Assembly (NCBI RefSeq): GCF_019219095.1
Contig: NZ_JAHUWH010000003.1
Coordinates: forward strand, 248,001-312,000
From: Acidovorax sp. sic0104
GTDB lineage: Bacteria; Pseudomonadota; Gammaproteobacteria; Burkholderiales; Burkholderiaceae_C
Direction: 5' to 3'
Length of the DNA: 64,000 bases
Shown: positions 1 through 8,243 of the stretch, in pieces
Layout: every line of letters starts with the position of its first letter
Numbering within the stretch: the stretch's first letter is position 1
Made by a program: the position numbers and the translations under genes
Notes under the pieces: generated by a model
The model's database searches: none
What the model saw: only the letters and a program-made list of their open reading frames with translations
Told to the model about the DNA's origin: nothing

Positions 1-128
1 ACCGCCAGCTCAACCCCGAAGAGCTGGCCAAGGCGGGCGTGAGCGAGAGCATGGTGCGCCTGTCGGTGGGCATCGAGCACATCGACGACCTGCAGGCAGA
101 CCTGGCGCAGGCACTCGACGCGGTCTGA
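1..128 (+). CDS. C-terminal end of a Cys/Met-metabolism PLP enzyme (O-acetylhomoserine sulfhydrylase type), partial
   Basis: The reading frame enters from outside the window (frame begins at base 3) and gives 41 residues before the stop at 126-128. The tail contains [21 protein letters not shown], reduced here to its recognisable core [10 protein letters not shown], which is the conserved C-terminal signature of the cystathionine gamma-synthase/O-acetylhomoserine aminocarboxypropyltransferase family. These are cytoplasmic PLP enzymes that make homocysteine or cystathionine. The substrate cannot be decided from this fragment. The N-terminus and PLP lysine lie upstream of the window. Confidence 0.8.
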   Translation, partial: RQLNPEELAKAGVSESMVRLSVGIEHIDDLQADLAQALDAV

Positions 129-211
129 CCATTCGACCGCAGCCGACGCCAGTTGCGGGATACTGGCGGGATTGCCCCGCAGATCGCGGGGCGCACTGAC
201 CCTCCATCGCC

Positions 212-661
212 ATGTTCCGCCTATCTCCTCTTGCACCGCTCACCCTCGGCCTGCTCACTCTGGCCGGCTGCAGTTCGTCACTGTTCACCCCGCCGCGCGG
301 CGTGGATGTGACCGAATCCCAAGTCACCAGTTTCCGCCAGCGGGAGGACGAACAATTGCTGCGGCGGCAGGTGTCGCCGCCGCTCGACACGCCCCTGACG
401 CTGCTGGAGGCACCGCTGCCGCGCTACCCGTCGTTTATGCTGAATGACCCGTCGCCCACGGCGCGCGGCGATGTGAAGGTGTCGTTCGAAATCATGCCCA
501 GCGGGCTGGTCGGCACCGCGCGCGTAGTGTCTGGAACCGGCGATGAAGCCCTCCACAAACCCGCGACTGACGCGGTGCGCCGCTGGAAGTTTGCGCCGCT
601 GCTGCGCAATGGCGAACCCGCCCGCCTGGTGCTTGAGCACACCTTCCGCATGGAACCCTGA
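212..661 (+). CDS. lipoprotein with TonB-like C-terminal domain
   Basis: 149 residues. A signal peptide ends in a lipobox (LAGC, Cys20), so the protein is probably lipid-anchored in the envelope. Residues about 60-149 resemble the TonB C-terminal fold: a VSFEIMPSG strand, a VVSGTGDEAL segment and a closing WKFAPLLRNG...LEHTF region. True TonB proteins carry an N-terminal membrane anchor and a Pro-rich spacer; both are missing here, so this is a stand-alone TonB-like periplasmic domain rather than an energy transducer partnered with ExbBD. No ExbBD or receptor genes are near. Function is inferred from fold only. Confidence 0.7.
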   Translation: MFRLSPLAPLTLGLLTLAGCSSSLFTPPRGVDVTESQVTSFRQREDEQLLRRQVSPPLDTPLTLLEAPLPRYPSFMLNDPSPTARGDVKVSFEIMPSGLVGTARVVSGTGDEALHKPATDAVRRWKFAPLLRNGEPARLVLEHTFRMEP

Positions 662-691
662 ACGTGCGGCCAGATGCCGCACTAGCGCCGC

Positions 692-1969
692 TCACGCATC
701 CCGCGCCAGCCGCAACCCCGTGTACTGCCAGCGCGCCGTGGCCGCGAAGAAGTTGCGGTAGGTGCTGCGCGCATGCCCGGAAGGCGTGGCGCAAGAGCTG
801 CCGCGCAGCACGTACTGGTTGACCATGAACTTGCCGTTGTACTCGCCCACCGCACCGTCGGCGGTGCGAAAGCCCGGGTAGGCGGCGTAGCTCGACTGCG
901 TCCATTGCCAGGCGCTACCGAACAGTTGTTCCAGCGTCTGGCCATCGTGGGCGCCGTGGCCATCGTCGCCGTCATCATCGTGTCCACCAGCCGCTGCTAC
1001 GGCTTGCGCCGCATGCTCCCACTCGGCTTCGGTCGGCAGGCGTGCGCCCACCCAGCGGGCGTAGGCATCGGCCTCGTAGTACGACAGATGCACCACAGGC
1101 AGGTCGCCACGCAGCGGCTGCAGGCCCGCCAGGGTGAACGCATGCCAGAAGCCACCGTCCATCCGGTGCCAGTACAGGGGGTGGTCAAGCCCCTGGGCCA
1201 CCCGCCAGTCCCAGCCTTCGGCCAGCCAATGGGCGGGGTCGTCGTAGCCTCCGCCCTCCACAAAGGCCAGCCATTCCGCGTTGGTCACCAGCCGCGAGGC
1301 CAGCGCATACGGTGCCAGGTAGGTGCGGTGGCGCGGGCTTTCGTTGTCGAAGGCAAAACCGTCGCCTCGGTGGCCGATGTCCACCAGCCCGCCGTCCAGC
1401 GTCAGCCACCCGAAGGGCTCGATGGCTGGCACCAGGGCCAGGTCGCCCGCCGAATCTGAAGTTGTGCCGTACGCCGGCCACGTGGAGTTGCACGACAGCA
1501 GGTGCTTGACGTCCGTCACCAAGAGCTCCTGGTGCTGCTGCTCGTGCTGCAGGCCCAGCTCGATCAGCGCGCACAGCGCCGCGTCGTTCAGCACGGTGGG
1601 CATCAGGCGCGCCATGCGCTGGTCCACGTTGGCACGGTAGGCTCGCACGGCATCGAGCGACGGGCGGGTCAGCAGCCCGCGCTGCGCACGCGGGTGCTTG
1701 GCGCCCACGCCGTTGTAGTACGAATTGAACAGTACGCGAAACGCGGGGTCGAAGGGCGCAAAGCCCGGCTCGTTCGGCTCCAGCACGAAGGTTTCGAAAA
1801 ACCAGGTGGTGTGCGCCAGGTGCCACTTGGCCGGGCTGGCGTCGGGCATGGACTGCGCGCCGCAGTCCTCGGCCGACAGGGGCGCGACCAGGGCCACGCT
1901 GTGGTCCCGCACGGCGGCATAGCGCGAGAGCAGCGCGGTCAACGGGGGGCACACATCCATGTTGGTCAT
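692..1969 (-). CDS. egtB: ergothioneine biosynthesis protein EgtB (hercynine oxygenase)
   Basis: 425 residues, the usual EgtB length. EgtB is a cytoplasmic non-haem iron enzyme that joins a thiol (gamma-Glu-Cys or Cys) to hercynine with O2. The N-terminal DinB-like part has the iron-binding histidines: HLAH near residues 50-53 and HEQQHQE (His142, His146). From about residue 190 on there is a formylglycine-generating-enzyme-like domain that ends in FAATARWQYTGLRLARD. The ATG at 1967-1969 (MTNMDV) is chosen; an open extension to 2146 would overlap egtD heavily. The gene starts 13 bp after the egtD stop, so the two are one operon. Confidence 0.93.
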   Translation of the reverse strand: MTNMDVCPPLTALLSRYAAVRDHSVALVAPLSAEDCGAQSMPDASPAKWHLAHTTWFFETFVLEPNEPGFAPFDPAFRVLFNSYYNGVGAKHPRAQRGLLTRPSLDAVRAYRANVDQRMARLMPTVLNDAALCALIELGLQHEQQHQELLVTDVKHLLSCNSTWPAYGTTSDSAGDLALVPAIEPFGWLTLDGGLVDIGHRGDGFAFDNESPRHRTYLAPYALASRLVTNAEWLAFVEGGGYDDPAHWLAEGWDWRVAQGLDHPLYWHRMDGGFWHAFTLAGLQPLRGDLPVVHLSYYEADAYARWVGARLPTEAEWEHAAQAVAAAGGHDDDGDDGHGAHDGQTLEQLFGSAWQWTQSSYAAYPGFRTADGAVGEYNGKFMVNQYVLRGSSCATPSGHARSTYRNFFAATARWQYTGLRLARDA

Positions 1970-1982
1970 AGTCCATCCATCC

Positions 1983-2903
1983 TCAGGGGCGCGCGTGCAG
2001 CACGGCAAACCAGCCGCGGTCATCCGTCCACGCCTGGGCCCGCGAGAACCCCGCGCGCGCCAGCATGTCGGTGAACACGGGCAGGGGGTATTTGTAGCTG
2101 TTTTCGGTGTGGATGCGTTCACCCTGGTCAAACCGGCGGGCACCACCGGGCCAGCGTACGTCGGCGTCGGCCAGAGCCTCCAGGTGCATCTCGATGCGGG
2201 ACTCTTCCTGGTTGAAGAACGCGCGGTGCTGCCACTGCTGAACGTCGAAGTCGCTGCCGATCAGCCGGTTCACGTGCGTGAGCACGTTGCGGTTGAACGC
2301 CGCCGTCACGCCGGCAGCGTCGTCGTAGGCGGCTTCCAGCACCTGCACGTCCTTGGGCAGGTCGATGCCGATCAACAGGCCGCCGTCGTCGTCGATCAGC
2401 TCGCGCATGTGGGCCAGCAGCTCCAGGGCGTGCGGCGGGTCGAAGTTGCCGATGGACGAGCCCGGGTAGAACACCAGGCGCCCCTTGCGCGGAATATCTG
2501 CAGGCAGCACCACGCCCTGGGTCATGTCGCCGCCCACGGCGCGCGCATCCAGCCCGGGGAAGTCGTCGCGCAGGCCCTGCACCGCGGCCTGCAGGAAGTC
2601 GGCCGAAATATCCACCCCCACGAAACAGGCCGGCTGCACCAGGCGGCACAGCGTGCGCGCCTTCTGGCAATTGCCCGCACCCAGCTCGATCAGCGTACCG
2701 CCGGGGCCCACAGCCCGGGCGATGCCGTCTGCATGCTGCTGCATGAGCGCAGTCTCGGTGCGGGTGGGGTAGTACTCGGGCAATCGGGTGATCTCCTCGA
2801 ACAGCTCTGAGCCGTGCTGGTCGTAGAAGTACTTGGGGGAAATGCTGGCGGGGCGCTGGTTCAGGCCGCGCGTGATGTCGTCGGTGGGGCTGGGCAAAGG
2901 CAT
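1983..2903 (-). CDS. egtD: L-histidine N-alpha-methyltransferase EgtD
   Basis: 306 residues. EgtD trimethylates histidine to hercynine with SAM, the first step of ergothioneine synthesis. The sequence carries ISPKYFYDQHGSELFEEI near the N-terminus, YYPTRTE (44-50), the SAM loop ELGAGNCQKAR (73-83) and FYPGSSIGNF, all typical of this family. The ATG at 2901-2903 (MPLPSPTDD) gives the expected length; the frame stays open far upstream but with no family-like residues. It lies first in the egtD-egtB operon. No egtC or egtE is present, as is common in proteobacteria where the later steps are done by other enzymes. Confidence 0.93.
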   Translation of the reverse strand: MPLPSPTDDITRGLNQRPASISPKYFYDQHGSELFEEITRLPEYYPTRTETALMQQHADGIARAVGPGGTLIELGAGNCQKARTLCRLVQPACFVGVDISADFLQAAVQGLRDDFPGLDARAVGGDMTQGVVLPADIPRKGRLVFYPGSSIGNFDPPHALELLAHMRELIDDDGGLLIGIDLPKDVQVLEAAYDDAAGVTAAFNRNVLTHVNRLIGSDFDVQQWQHRAFFNQEESRIEMHLEALADADVRWPGGARRFDQGERIHTENSYKYPLPVFTDMLARAGFSRAQAWTDDRGWFAVLHARP

Positions 2904-3228
2904 GGATCTTGAAGCGTCTGGCGCGGCATGGCTTGCCACTGCTGGTAATAGAGCGGGACCGCCGTGGAGCCCACTGGCTCCAAGCCGTCCGTCCCGCCCG
3001 CAGGCTGGACCGTGAAAGGCAATATAACCCCACGGCCATCGGGACATTCTGCGGCGGCAGGATGATGCGGCGTGTAGGCCGTTTCCCCGTTGCCTGCGGT
3101 GCGCGGGCGCCCACACCGCCCGGCGTGACGCGGCTGCGGCACTTTTTGCGCGCCGGATGGCTCCTACCGCCGTGCGTCCGACACGGAGCCGATCACCCAC
3201 CCGCAGCCGCCCCAGGCAGGAGCCCGCC
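2904..3228. other. divergent intergenic region between egtD and the dioxygenase gene
   Basis: 325 bp with no convincing gene. It must hold the promoters of the leftward egtDB operon and the rightward dioxygenase gene. A TATATT hexamer reading leftward (complement of 3021-3026) is a possible -10 for egtD, but no good -35 accompanies it. Several short open frames cross the region without ribosome binding sites. Confidence 0.5.
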
Positions 3229-3897
3229 ATGCCCGACAACACTGCCAACGCCCACCTTCCGCCACGGCACACCGCCCCCACACGCCGCCAGTGGCTGCAG
3301 CAGGGCCTGCGGGGCGCTGCGCTGGTCGCCGCACCGGCGCTGGTGCAGCCGGCGGCGGCCCAGGCCCTCGCCATGCCCACACCGCACCAGACCGAGGGAC
3401 CTTACTACCCCGTCGACTTCCCGGCGGACAGCGACGCCGACCTGCTGCGCAACGGGATGCTGCGCTACACCCAGGGCGAGGCCGTCTGGGTGGAAGGCCG
3501 GGTGACGGACACGCAGGGTGTGCCCTTGGCTGGCGGCACGGTGGAGATCTGGCAGTGCGACGCCAAGGGCCACTACCATCACCCGGGCGACGGCGGCAAG
3601 GCAGCGCAGGCCTTCCAGGGCTTTGGCCGCGTGGTGCTGGGGCGCGATGGACAGTACCGGTTTCGCACCATCCGGCCGGCGCCGTACACCGGCCGAACCC
3701 CACACATCCACTTCAAGGTGCGGCTGCCGGGGCGCGAGCTGCTGACCACGCAGATGTACGTGGCGGGCGACGCCGGCAATGCGCGCGACTACCTCTGGAG
3801 CCGGCTGAGCGAAAAGGACCGTGCGGCGCTCACGGTCCGCTTCGCCCCCGCGGCCGACGGCATGCGGGGAGAATTCCCGATCGTCGTGCAGACCTGA
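3229..3897 (+). CDS. secreted intradiol ring-cleavage dioxygenase family protein
   Basis: 222 residues. The start ATG follows AGGAG at 3218-3222 and leads a Tat-type signal: RR at 19-20 in TRRQWLQQG, a hydrophobic stretch and a PAAAQA cleavage site near 45. The mature part matches the protocatechuate/catechol 1,2-dioxygenase fold, with the four expected ferric-iron ligands Tyr116 (GHYHH), Tyr153, His159 and His161 (APYTGRTPHIHFKV). Family members cleave catechols between the hydroxyls. Exported single-domain members of this group have few known substrates, and no aromatic pathway genes are nearby, so the substrate is unknown. Confidence 0.85.
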   Translation: MPDNTANAHLPPRHTAPTRRQWLQQGLRGAALVAAPALVQPAAAQALAMPTPHQTEGPYYPVDFPADSDADLLRNGMLRYTQGEAVWVEGRVTDTQGVPLAGGTVEIWQCDAKGHYHHPGDGGKAAQAFQGFGRVVLGRDGQYRFRTIRPAPYTGRTPHIHFKVRLPGRELLTTQMYVAGDAGNARDYLWSRLSEKDRAALTVRFAPAADGMRGEFPIVVQT

Positions 3898-3935
3898 TAG
3901 GGTCGCAAGGCGACGGCACCAGCCGGCGCCCCCGC

Positions 3936-3980
3936 CCATCCACCTGCCACCCATCCACCTGCCACCCATCCACCTGCCAC
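3936..3980. repeat. three tandem copies of a 15-bp unit
   Basis: The unit CCATCCACCTGCCAC occurs three times head to tail without mismatch, between the dioxygenase stop and the next start codon at 4001. A fourth partial copy fades into the following bases. The tract lies directly over the expected leader or ribosome-binding region of the downstream gene. Confidence 0.95.
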
Positions 3981-4000
3981 CGTCCGCACCACACGCCCGC

Positions 4001-5011
4001 ATGGATTCCGTCACCCAAATCGTTCTGGGCTCCTCCGTCGCCATCGCCACCCTGGGCCGCCGCACCGCCGTGTGGAAGGCCGCGCTGTGGGGCGGCATTG
4101 CCGGCACGCTGCCGGACCTGGATGCCTTCGTCAACCACGGCGATGCCATCCTGAACATGGTGCTGCACCGCGCAGAAAGCCATGCCCTGTTCTACCTGAC
4201 CGTGCTGTCGGTGCCGATGGCGTGGCTGGTATCGCGCCTGCACCGCGAAACGGACCGGTTCACGCGCTGGTGGCTGGCCCTTTGGCTCGCCCTCATCACC
4301 CACCCGCTGCTGGACTGGATGACGGTGTACGGCACGCAGCTGCTGCGGCCCTTCACCGACACGCCGTATGCCGTGGGCAGCGTGTTCATCATCGACCCGC
4401 TCTACACCGTGCCTTTGTTGCTGGGTGTACTGCTCGCCCTGGCGATGCGCCAGGGGCGAGGCATAGCCTGGACGCGCGCCGGGCTCGTGCTGAGCACTGC
4501 CTACCTGGTCTGGGGCCTGGCTGCGCAGCAGATCGCCACCCACAAGATCCTGGCATCCGCGCCGGTGCCGCACCTCACGCCCGGGCAGTTGCTCGTCACC
4601 CCTGCGCCGTTCAACACGTTGCTGTGGCGCGCAGTGGCCGTGACGCCCACGCACTACCACGAGGGCTACTACTCGCTGCTCGATGGCGACCGCCCCGTTC
4701 GGTGGTCCACCCACGCGCGCGGGGCTGAGCTGTATGCGCGCTACCAAGGCCACGCACTGGTGGACCGCGTAGCCCGCTTCAGCCACGGCTTTTTCAAGAT
4801 GAGCGAGGCCGGCGGCGAGGTCTTCATCACCGACCTGCGCATGGGCAACGAGCCCACGTACAGCTTTCATTTCAACCTGGGGACGCCGGCAGAACTGGTT
4901 TCGGGCCAGCGGGCCACCACTCAGGTGTGGCAGCGACCCGACCTGGCCACCGCCCTGCCCTGGCTGTGGCAGCGCATGTGGGGTGCGGACGTGCAGCTTG
5001 CAGCCCCCTGA
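4001..5011 (+). CDS. membrane-bound metal-dependent hydrolase (YbcI/DUF457 type)
   Basis: 336 residues. The start MDSVTQIVLG followed by GTLPDLDAFV, RAESHALFYL and LITHPLLDWMTVYGT is the signature of the inner-membrane YbcI/YdjM hydrolase group. The conserved His and Asp residues in these motifs suggest a metal site at the membrane face. Four or five hydrophobic helices occupy roughly residues 55-190, and the C-terminal half (about 200-336) is soluble and less conserved. The ATG at 4001 is chosen because the family begins at MDSxTQ; the frame extends upstream through the 15-bp repeats but this part has no family character. The physiological substrate is unknown. Confidence 0.85.
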   Translation: MDSVTQIVLGSSVAIATLGRRTAVWKAALWGGIAGTLPDLDAFVNHGDAILNMVLHRAESHALFYLTVLSVPMAWLVSRLHRETDRFTRWWLALWLALITHPLLDWMTVYGTQLLRPFTDTPYAVGSVFIIDPLYTVPLLLGVLLALAMRQGRGIAWTRAGLVLSTAYLVWGLAAQQIATHKILASAPVPHLTPGQLLVTPAPFNTLLWRAVAVTPTHYHEGYYSLLDGDRPVRWSTHARGAELYARYQGHALVDRVARFSHGFFKMSEAGGEVFITDLRMGNEPTYSFHFNLGTPAELVSGQRATTQVWQRPDLATALPWLWQRMWGADVQLAAP

Positions 5012-5237
5012 TTGGCCGACCCGCGCTAGCTCCAGCGGGCAACGCCAGCGGCTGGTTTCGATCAAAGTCGTGCGGGGCTGACCTTCAAGGAGCGTGTTCA
5101 CGATCCATGCGTTGAGTGCCCTGCACTGCGCCGAGCCGCACTTGTGTGTACTGCTCGCCGCTGCGGCATCTGTACCTTGCCCGGCCACGCCGGCTGGCAT
5201 ACCCTTGCAGCCGTTTCTTTTGCCCCAAGGACACCCC

Positions 5238-5486
5238 ATGCTCCAGATGCGCCCCAACTGCGAATGCTGCAACAAAGACCTGCCGCCGGACTCCACCGGC
5301 GCGCGCATCTGCACCTTCGAATGCACCTTCTGCAGTGACTGTGCCGACACCCGGCTCGGCCACGTCTGCCCCAACTGCGGCGGCGACCTGGTCCAGCGTC
5401 CGCGCCGGCCGGCCTCCAAGCTGGCCAAGTACCCCGCGTCCACAGAACGCGTGCTCAAGCCCCTGGGCTGCGGGCTGTTGGCATGA
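5238..5486 (+). CDS. DUF1272 zinc-binding protein
   Basis: 82 residues, full length for the family. It opens MLQMRPNCECCNKDLPPDS and has cysteines at 8, 10, 11, 25, 29, 32, 35, 44 and 47, a pattern of paired knuckles (CTFECTFCSDC, CPNCGG) consistent with one or two zinc sites. Family members are small cytoplasmic proteins of unknown function. The stop codon overlaps the start of the following LysE gene as ATGA (5483-5486), so the two are translationally coupled; DUF1272 next to a LysE exporter is a pairing I have seen elsewhere. Confidence 0.88.
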   Translation: MLQMRPNCECCNKDLPPDSTGARICTFECTFCSDCADTRLGHVCPNCGGDLVQRPRRPASKLAKYPASTERVLKPLGCGLLA

Positions 5487-6214
5487 CGCTCGCCACGCTG
5501 CTGGTCTTTGCACTGGTGGCCCTCGTGGCCATTGCCACGCCGGGGCCCACGGTGCTGCTGGCGCTGGCCAACGGTTCGCGCTATGGCGTGCGCCGCGCGC
5601 TGCCCGGCATGCTGGGCGCGGTGGCGTCGGACTTCGTGCTCGTAGGTGCCGTGGCCCTGGGCCTGGGCGCGCTGCTGGCGGCATCGGAGTTCTGGTTCTC
5701 GGTGATCAAGTGGCTGGGCGCGGCCTACCTGGCGTGGCTGGGCGTGCGGCTGCTGCGCTCGCACGGAGGTCTGGAACTCGCGGCGGCGGGCGCACAGGTC
5801 CCGGGCTCGGCCACCACGCCGCGCGGCATCTTCGCGCGCTCGTTCCTGGTTGCGGTGACCAACCCCAAGGGCTACCTGTTTTGCTCGGCGCTGTTGCCGC
5901 AATTCATCGATGCCAGCACACCGCAATGGCCGCAGTACGCAGCCATTGCCATCGTGTTCGCAGGTCTGGACTTCGCCGTCATGCTGGCCTACGCCGCCAT
6001 CGGTACACGCGCTGTGAAGCTGCTGCAACGCCGCGCCATCCTGTGGCTGGACCGCTGCTGCGGCGGCGCCTTGCTGGCTCTGGCCGGGTCCCTAGCTGTG
6101 AAGAGTCAACAGGTTATTTCCTGTTGGATTGAGTCTGTCCATAGGCACCAAGCCGCCAGTGCCACCGTGGAACCGGCTCTGCCGGGCCACCGGTGGCGCC
6201 CCCTCAGGGGCTGA
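5483..6214 (+). CDS. LysE/RhtB family amino-acid exporter with unusual C-terminal extension
   Basis: 243 residues. Residues 1-205 match the LysE family: ATPGPTVLLALANGSRYG in the first helix, GAAYLAWLGVRLLR, and VTNPKGYLFCSALLPQF. Six membrane helices are expected; such proteins export amino acids or related compounds. The family normally ends soon after the last helix (here LLALAGSLAV, about 205). The further 35 residues are polar, have no family character, and begin at a hairpin (CAACAGG/CCTGTTG, 6107-6126). This suggests a lost stop or a small indel near 6095, with the frame now running into non-coding sequence. Confidence 0.85.
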   Translation: MTLATLLVFALVALVAIATPGPTVLLALANGSRYGVRRALPGMLGAVASDFVLVGAVALGLGALLAASEFWFSVIKWLGAAYLAWLGVRLLRSHGGLELAAAGAQVPGSATTPRGIFARSFLVAVTNPKGYLFCSALLPQFIDASTPQWPQYAAIAIVFAGLDFAVMLAYAAIGTRAVKLLQRRAILWLDRCCGGALLALAGSLAVKSQQVISCWIESVHRHQAASATVEPALPGHRWRPLRG

Positions 6215-6315
6215 AGCCTGCGGCTCCAGGCCTGCCTGCGCAGGCTTGGACAGGCCGAAGAGGCCATGCCTCTCGCACTGCCACGCAGGCGTGCAGCAAC
6301 TCAGGGGGAGTCCAG

Positions 6316-6906
6316 CTAGAACCTCCAGCCCAGACCCACGCCCACCAGCACGGGGTCTGCCTTGAAGGTGCCCAGCTTGGCGCCCCCCGCCGACACATCG
6401 GTCTTGATGAAGACCTTCTTCACGTCGAAGTTCAGATACAGGTTCTTGGCCAGCGGAATGTCCACGCCCACCTGCAGTGCCGGGCCGAAGCTGTTGCGGT
6501 CGATGTCCACACCAGCGGGCAGGCGCACACCCGAGAAGCGCGTGTAGTTCAGGCCCGCGCCCACATAGGGCTTGAAGCCGGGCGCATTGAAGTGGTACTG
6601 CACCAGCAGCGTGGGCGGCAGGTGCTTGAGCGAGCCGATGGCGGTGCCTGCGGCGCTCAGCGTGTGCTTTTGCGGTACGGTGAGGATCAGCTCGGCCGCG
6701 ATGTTCTGGTTGAAGAAGTAGGTGACGTCGACTTCAGGAATCGTCTTGTCGTTGATCGACAGACCCAGGGGCGTGCTGTCCTTGTTGGCGCTGTCCAGGT
6801 TCACCGCGCGTGCGCGGACCATCCACGGCCCTTCGGCCTGTTGCGCCATGGCGGCGCCGGAGGACAGGACACACAGTAGAGCGACAGCCAGCAGGTTCTT
6901 TTTCAT
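6316..6906 (-). CDS. OmpW family outer membrane protein
   Basis: 196 residues. A standard signal peptide (MKKNLLAVALLCVLSSGAAMA) precedes an eight-strand beta-barrel sequence ending in the aromatic GVGLGWRF required for outer-membrane assembly. Family motifs include DVTYFFNQNIAAEL, LPPTLLVQYHF and FKPYVGAGLNYT. OmpW forms a narrow hydrophobic channel for small molecules. The ATG at 6904-6906 starts the signal peptide; upstream in-frame codons are not signal-like. It is a single-gene unit read leftward. Confidence 0.92.
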   Translation of the reverse strand: MKKNLLAVALLCVLSSGAAMAQQAEGPWMVRARAVNLDSANKDSTPLGLSINDKTIPEVDVTYFFNQNIAAELILTVPQKHTLSAAGTAIGSLKHLPPTLLVQYHFNAPGFKPYVGAGLNYTRFSGVRLPAGVDIDRNSFGPALQVGVDIPLAKNLYLNFDVKKVFIKTDVSAGGAKLGTFKADPVLVGVGLGWRF

Positions 6907-7071
6907 GTTCAGTTCACATCGGTTGGACGGGGACGACCCCCGTGCATCCATTGAACCGCTGCGGGCGCCCACCGGCCTTGCCCTATCTCAAGGCCCCGGC
7001 CCGCGCCCTTAGACATACATCAAGGAAACGCGGCCTGGGCTCTTGCATCCGCCCTTCGCGGGCGCTTGTCG

Positions 7072-8061
7072 TCAATGCGCTGCGGACTTGCCCCGCACGC
7101 GCTTGACCAGCGTCACCGCGGCCAGCACCAGGCCTCCGGCGATGATGCCGACCACCGCGTTCAGCAGGTTGGGCACCAGCAATTCCCACAGGCCGCCCAC
7201 CGGCCACTGCGCCGCTGCCGCGCCCGTGCCTTCGACGGCGTGGTGCAGCGCGGGCACGCCGTGCACCAGGATACCGCCGCCCACCAGGAACATCGCCGCC
7301 GTGCCCGCGATGGACAGGCCCTTCATCAGCCATGGCGCGGCGCGCAGGATGCCATTGCCCAGTGCCTGCGCCGCGCTGCTGGCCTTGCGGCTGAGCCACA
7401 GCCCCAGGTCGTCGAGCTTGACGATGCCAGCCACCAACCCGTAGACGCCGACGGTCATGATGACCGCGATGCCCGACAGCACGGCCACCTGCTGGGTGAA
7501 GGGCGCGTTGGCCACGGTGCCCAGCGTGATGGCGATGATTTCCGCCGACAGGATGAAATCGGTGCGCACGGCACCCTTGACCTTGTCTTTCTCGAAAGCC
7601 ACGAGGTCCACCGCCGGATTGGCGTTGGCCTGTGCATGGCTCTCGCGTTCGGCCGCGTCTTCGTGGGGGGTGTGCAGCAGCTTGTGCGCCACCTTCTCGA
7701 AGCCTTCGAAGCACAGGAAGGCGCCGCCCACCATCAGCAGCGGCGTCACGGCCCAGGGCGCAAACGCGCTGATCAGCAGCGCTGCGGGCACGAGGATGAC
7801 CTTGTTGATCATCGAGCCCTTGGCCACGGCCCACACCACGGGGATCTCGCGCTCGGCCCGCACGCCCGTGACCTGCTGGGCGTTGAGCGCCAGGTCGTCC
7901 CCCAGCACACCGGCCGTCTTCTGCGCGGCCACCTTGGTCATGACCGACACGTCGTCGGCCATGGCCGCACTCTTCTTGGCCGCGACCTTGGTCATCAGCG
8001 CCACGTCGTCGAGGATGGTAGCGATATCGTCGAGCAGGGCCAGCAAGCTGCCAGAAGCCAT
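7072..8061 (-). CDS. DUF808 family inner membrane protein
   Basis: 329 residues. It begins [19 protein letters not shown] and repeats the segment 'DDVxxMTKVAAxK' ([13 protein letters not shown] then [13 protein letters not shown]), both diagnostic of DUF808 (YedI group). There are several hydrophobic helices, including [12 protein letters not shown]-type and [13 protein letters not shown] segments. No biochemical role is established for the family. The start has AAGGA a few bases upstream on the coding strand. It ends [12 protein letters not shown]. It appears to be a monocistronic gene. Confidence 0.9.
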   Translation of the reverse strand: MASGSLLALLDDIATILDDVALMTKVAAKKSAAMADDVSVMTKVAAQKTAGVLGDDLALNAQQVTGVRAEREIPVVWAVAKGSMINKVILVPAALLISAFAPWAVTPLLMVGGAFLCFEGFEKVAHKLLHTPHEDAAERESHAQANANPAVDLVAFEKDKVKGAVRTDFILSAEIIAITLGTVANAPFTQQVAVLSGIAVIMTVGVYGLVAGIVKLDDLGLWLSRKASSAAQALGNGILRAAPWLMKGLSIAGTAAMFLVGGGILVHGVPALHHAVEGTGAAAAQWPVGGLWELLVPNLLNAVVGIIAGGLVLAAVTLVKRVRGKSAAH

Positions 8062-8140
8062 GGGAAAGTCCTTGGAGTCAATCGGTGAAGGGGCAGACTA
8101 TAGCAATGACCCGGGTCAAATCCAGCGGTGTCGCCGTCGC

Positions 8141-8166
8141 ATGAAAAACGGGGCCGAAGCCCCGTT
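8141..8166 (-). terminator. rho-independent terminator of purL
   Basis: Arms AACGGGGC (8147-8154) and GCCCCGTT (8159-8166) pair perfectly around a CGAA tetraloop. On the minus strand the hairpin is followed by a run of T (complement of the A tract at 8144-8148). It lies 78 bp beyond the purL stop. Confidence 0.8.
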
Positions 8167-8243
8167 GGAAGTCATTCCCCGTGCCGACGGCGGCCCGTGA
8201 TGGGCTCACCGTGCGGAGCATCCGCTGGCGCGGATCGCAGCCT

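Noticed and set aside
1970-2146. Upstream extension of egtB into egtD
   Set aside because: Would overlap the conserved 3' end of egtD by over 150 bp; MTNMDV at 1969 gives the normal EgtB length.
3830-6028. 732-codon minus-strand frame
   Set aside because: Runs antisense through the membrane hydrolase, DUF1272 and LysE genes, all of which have clear family motifs.
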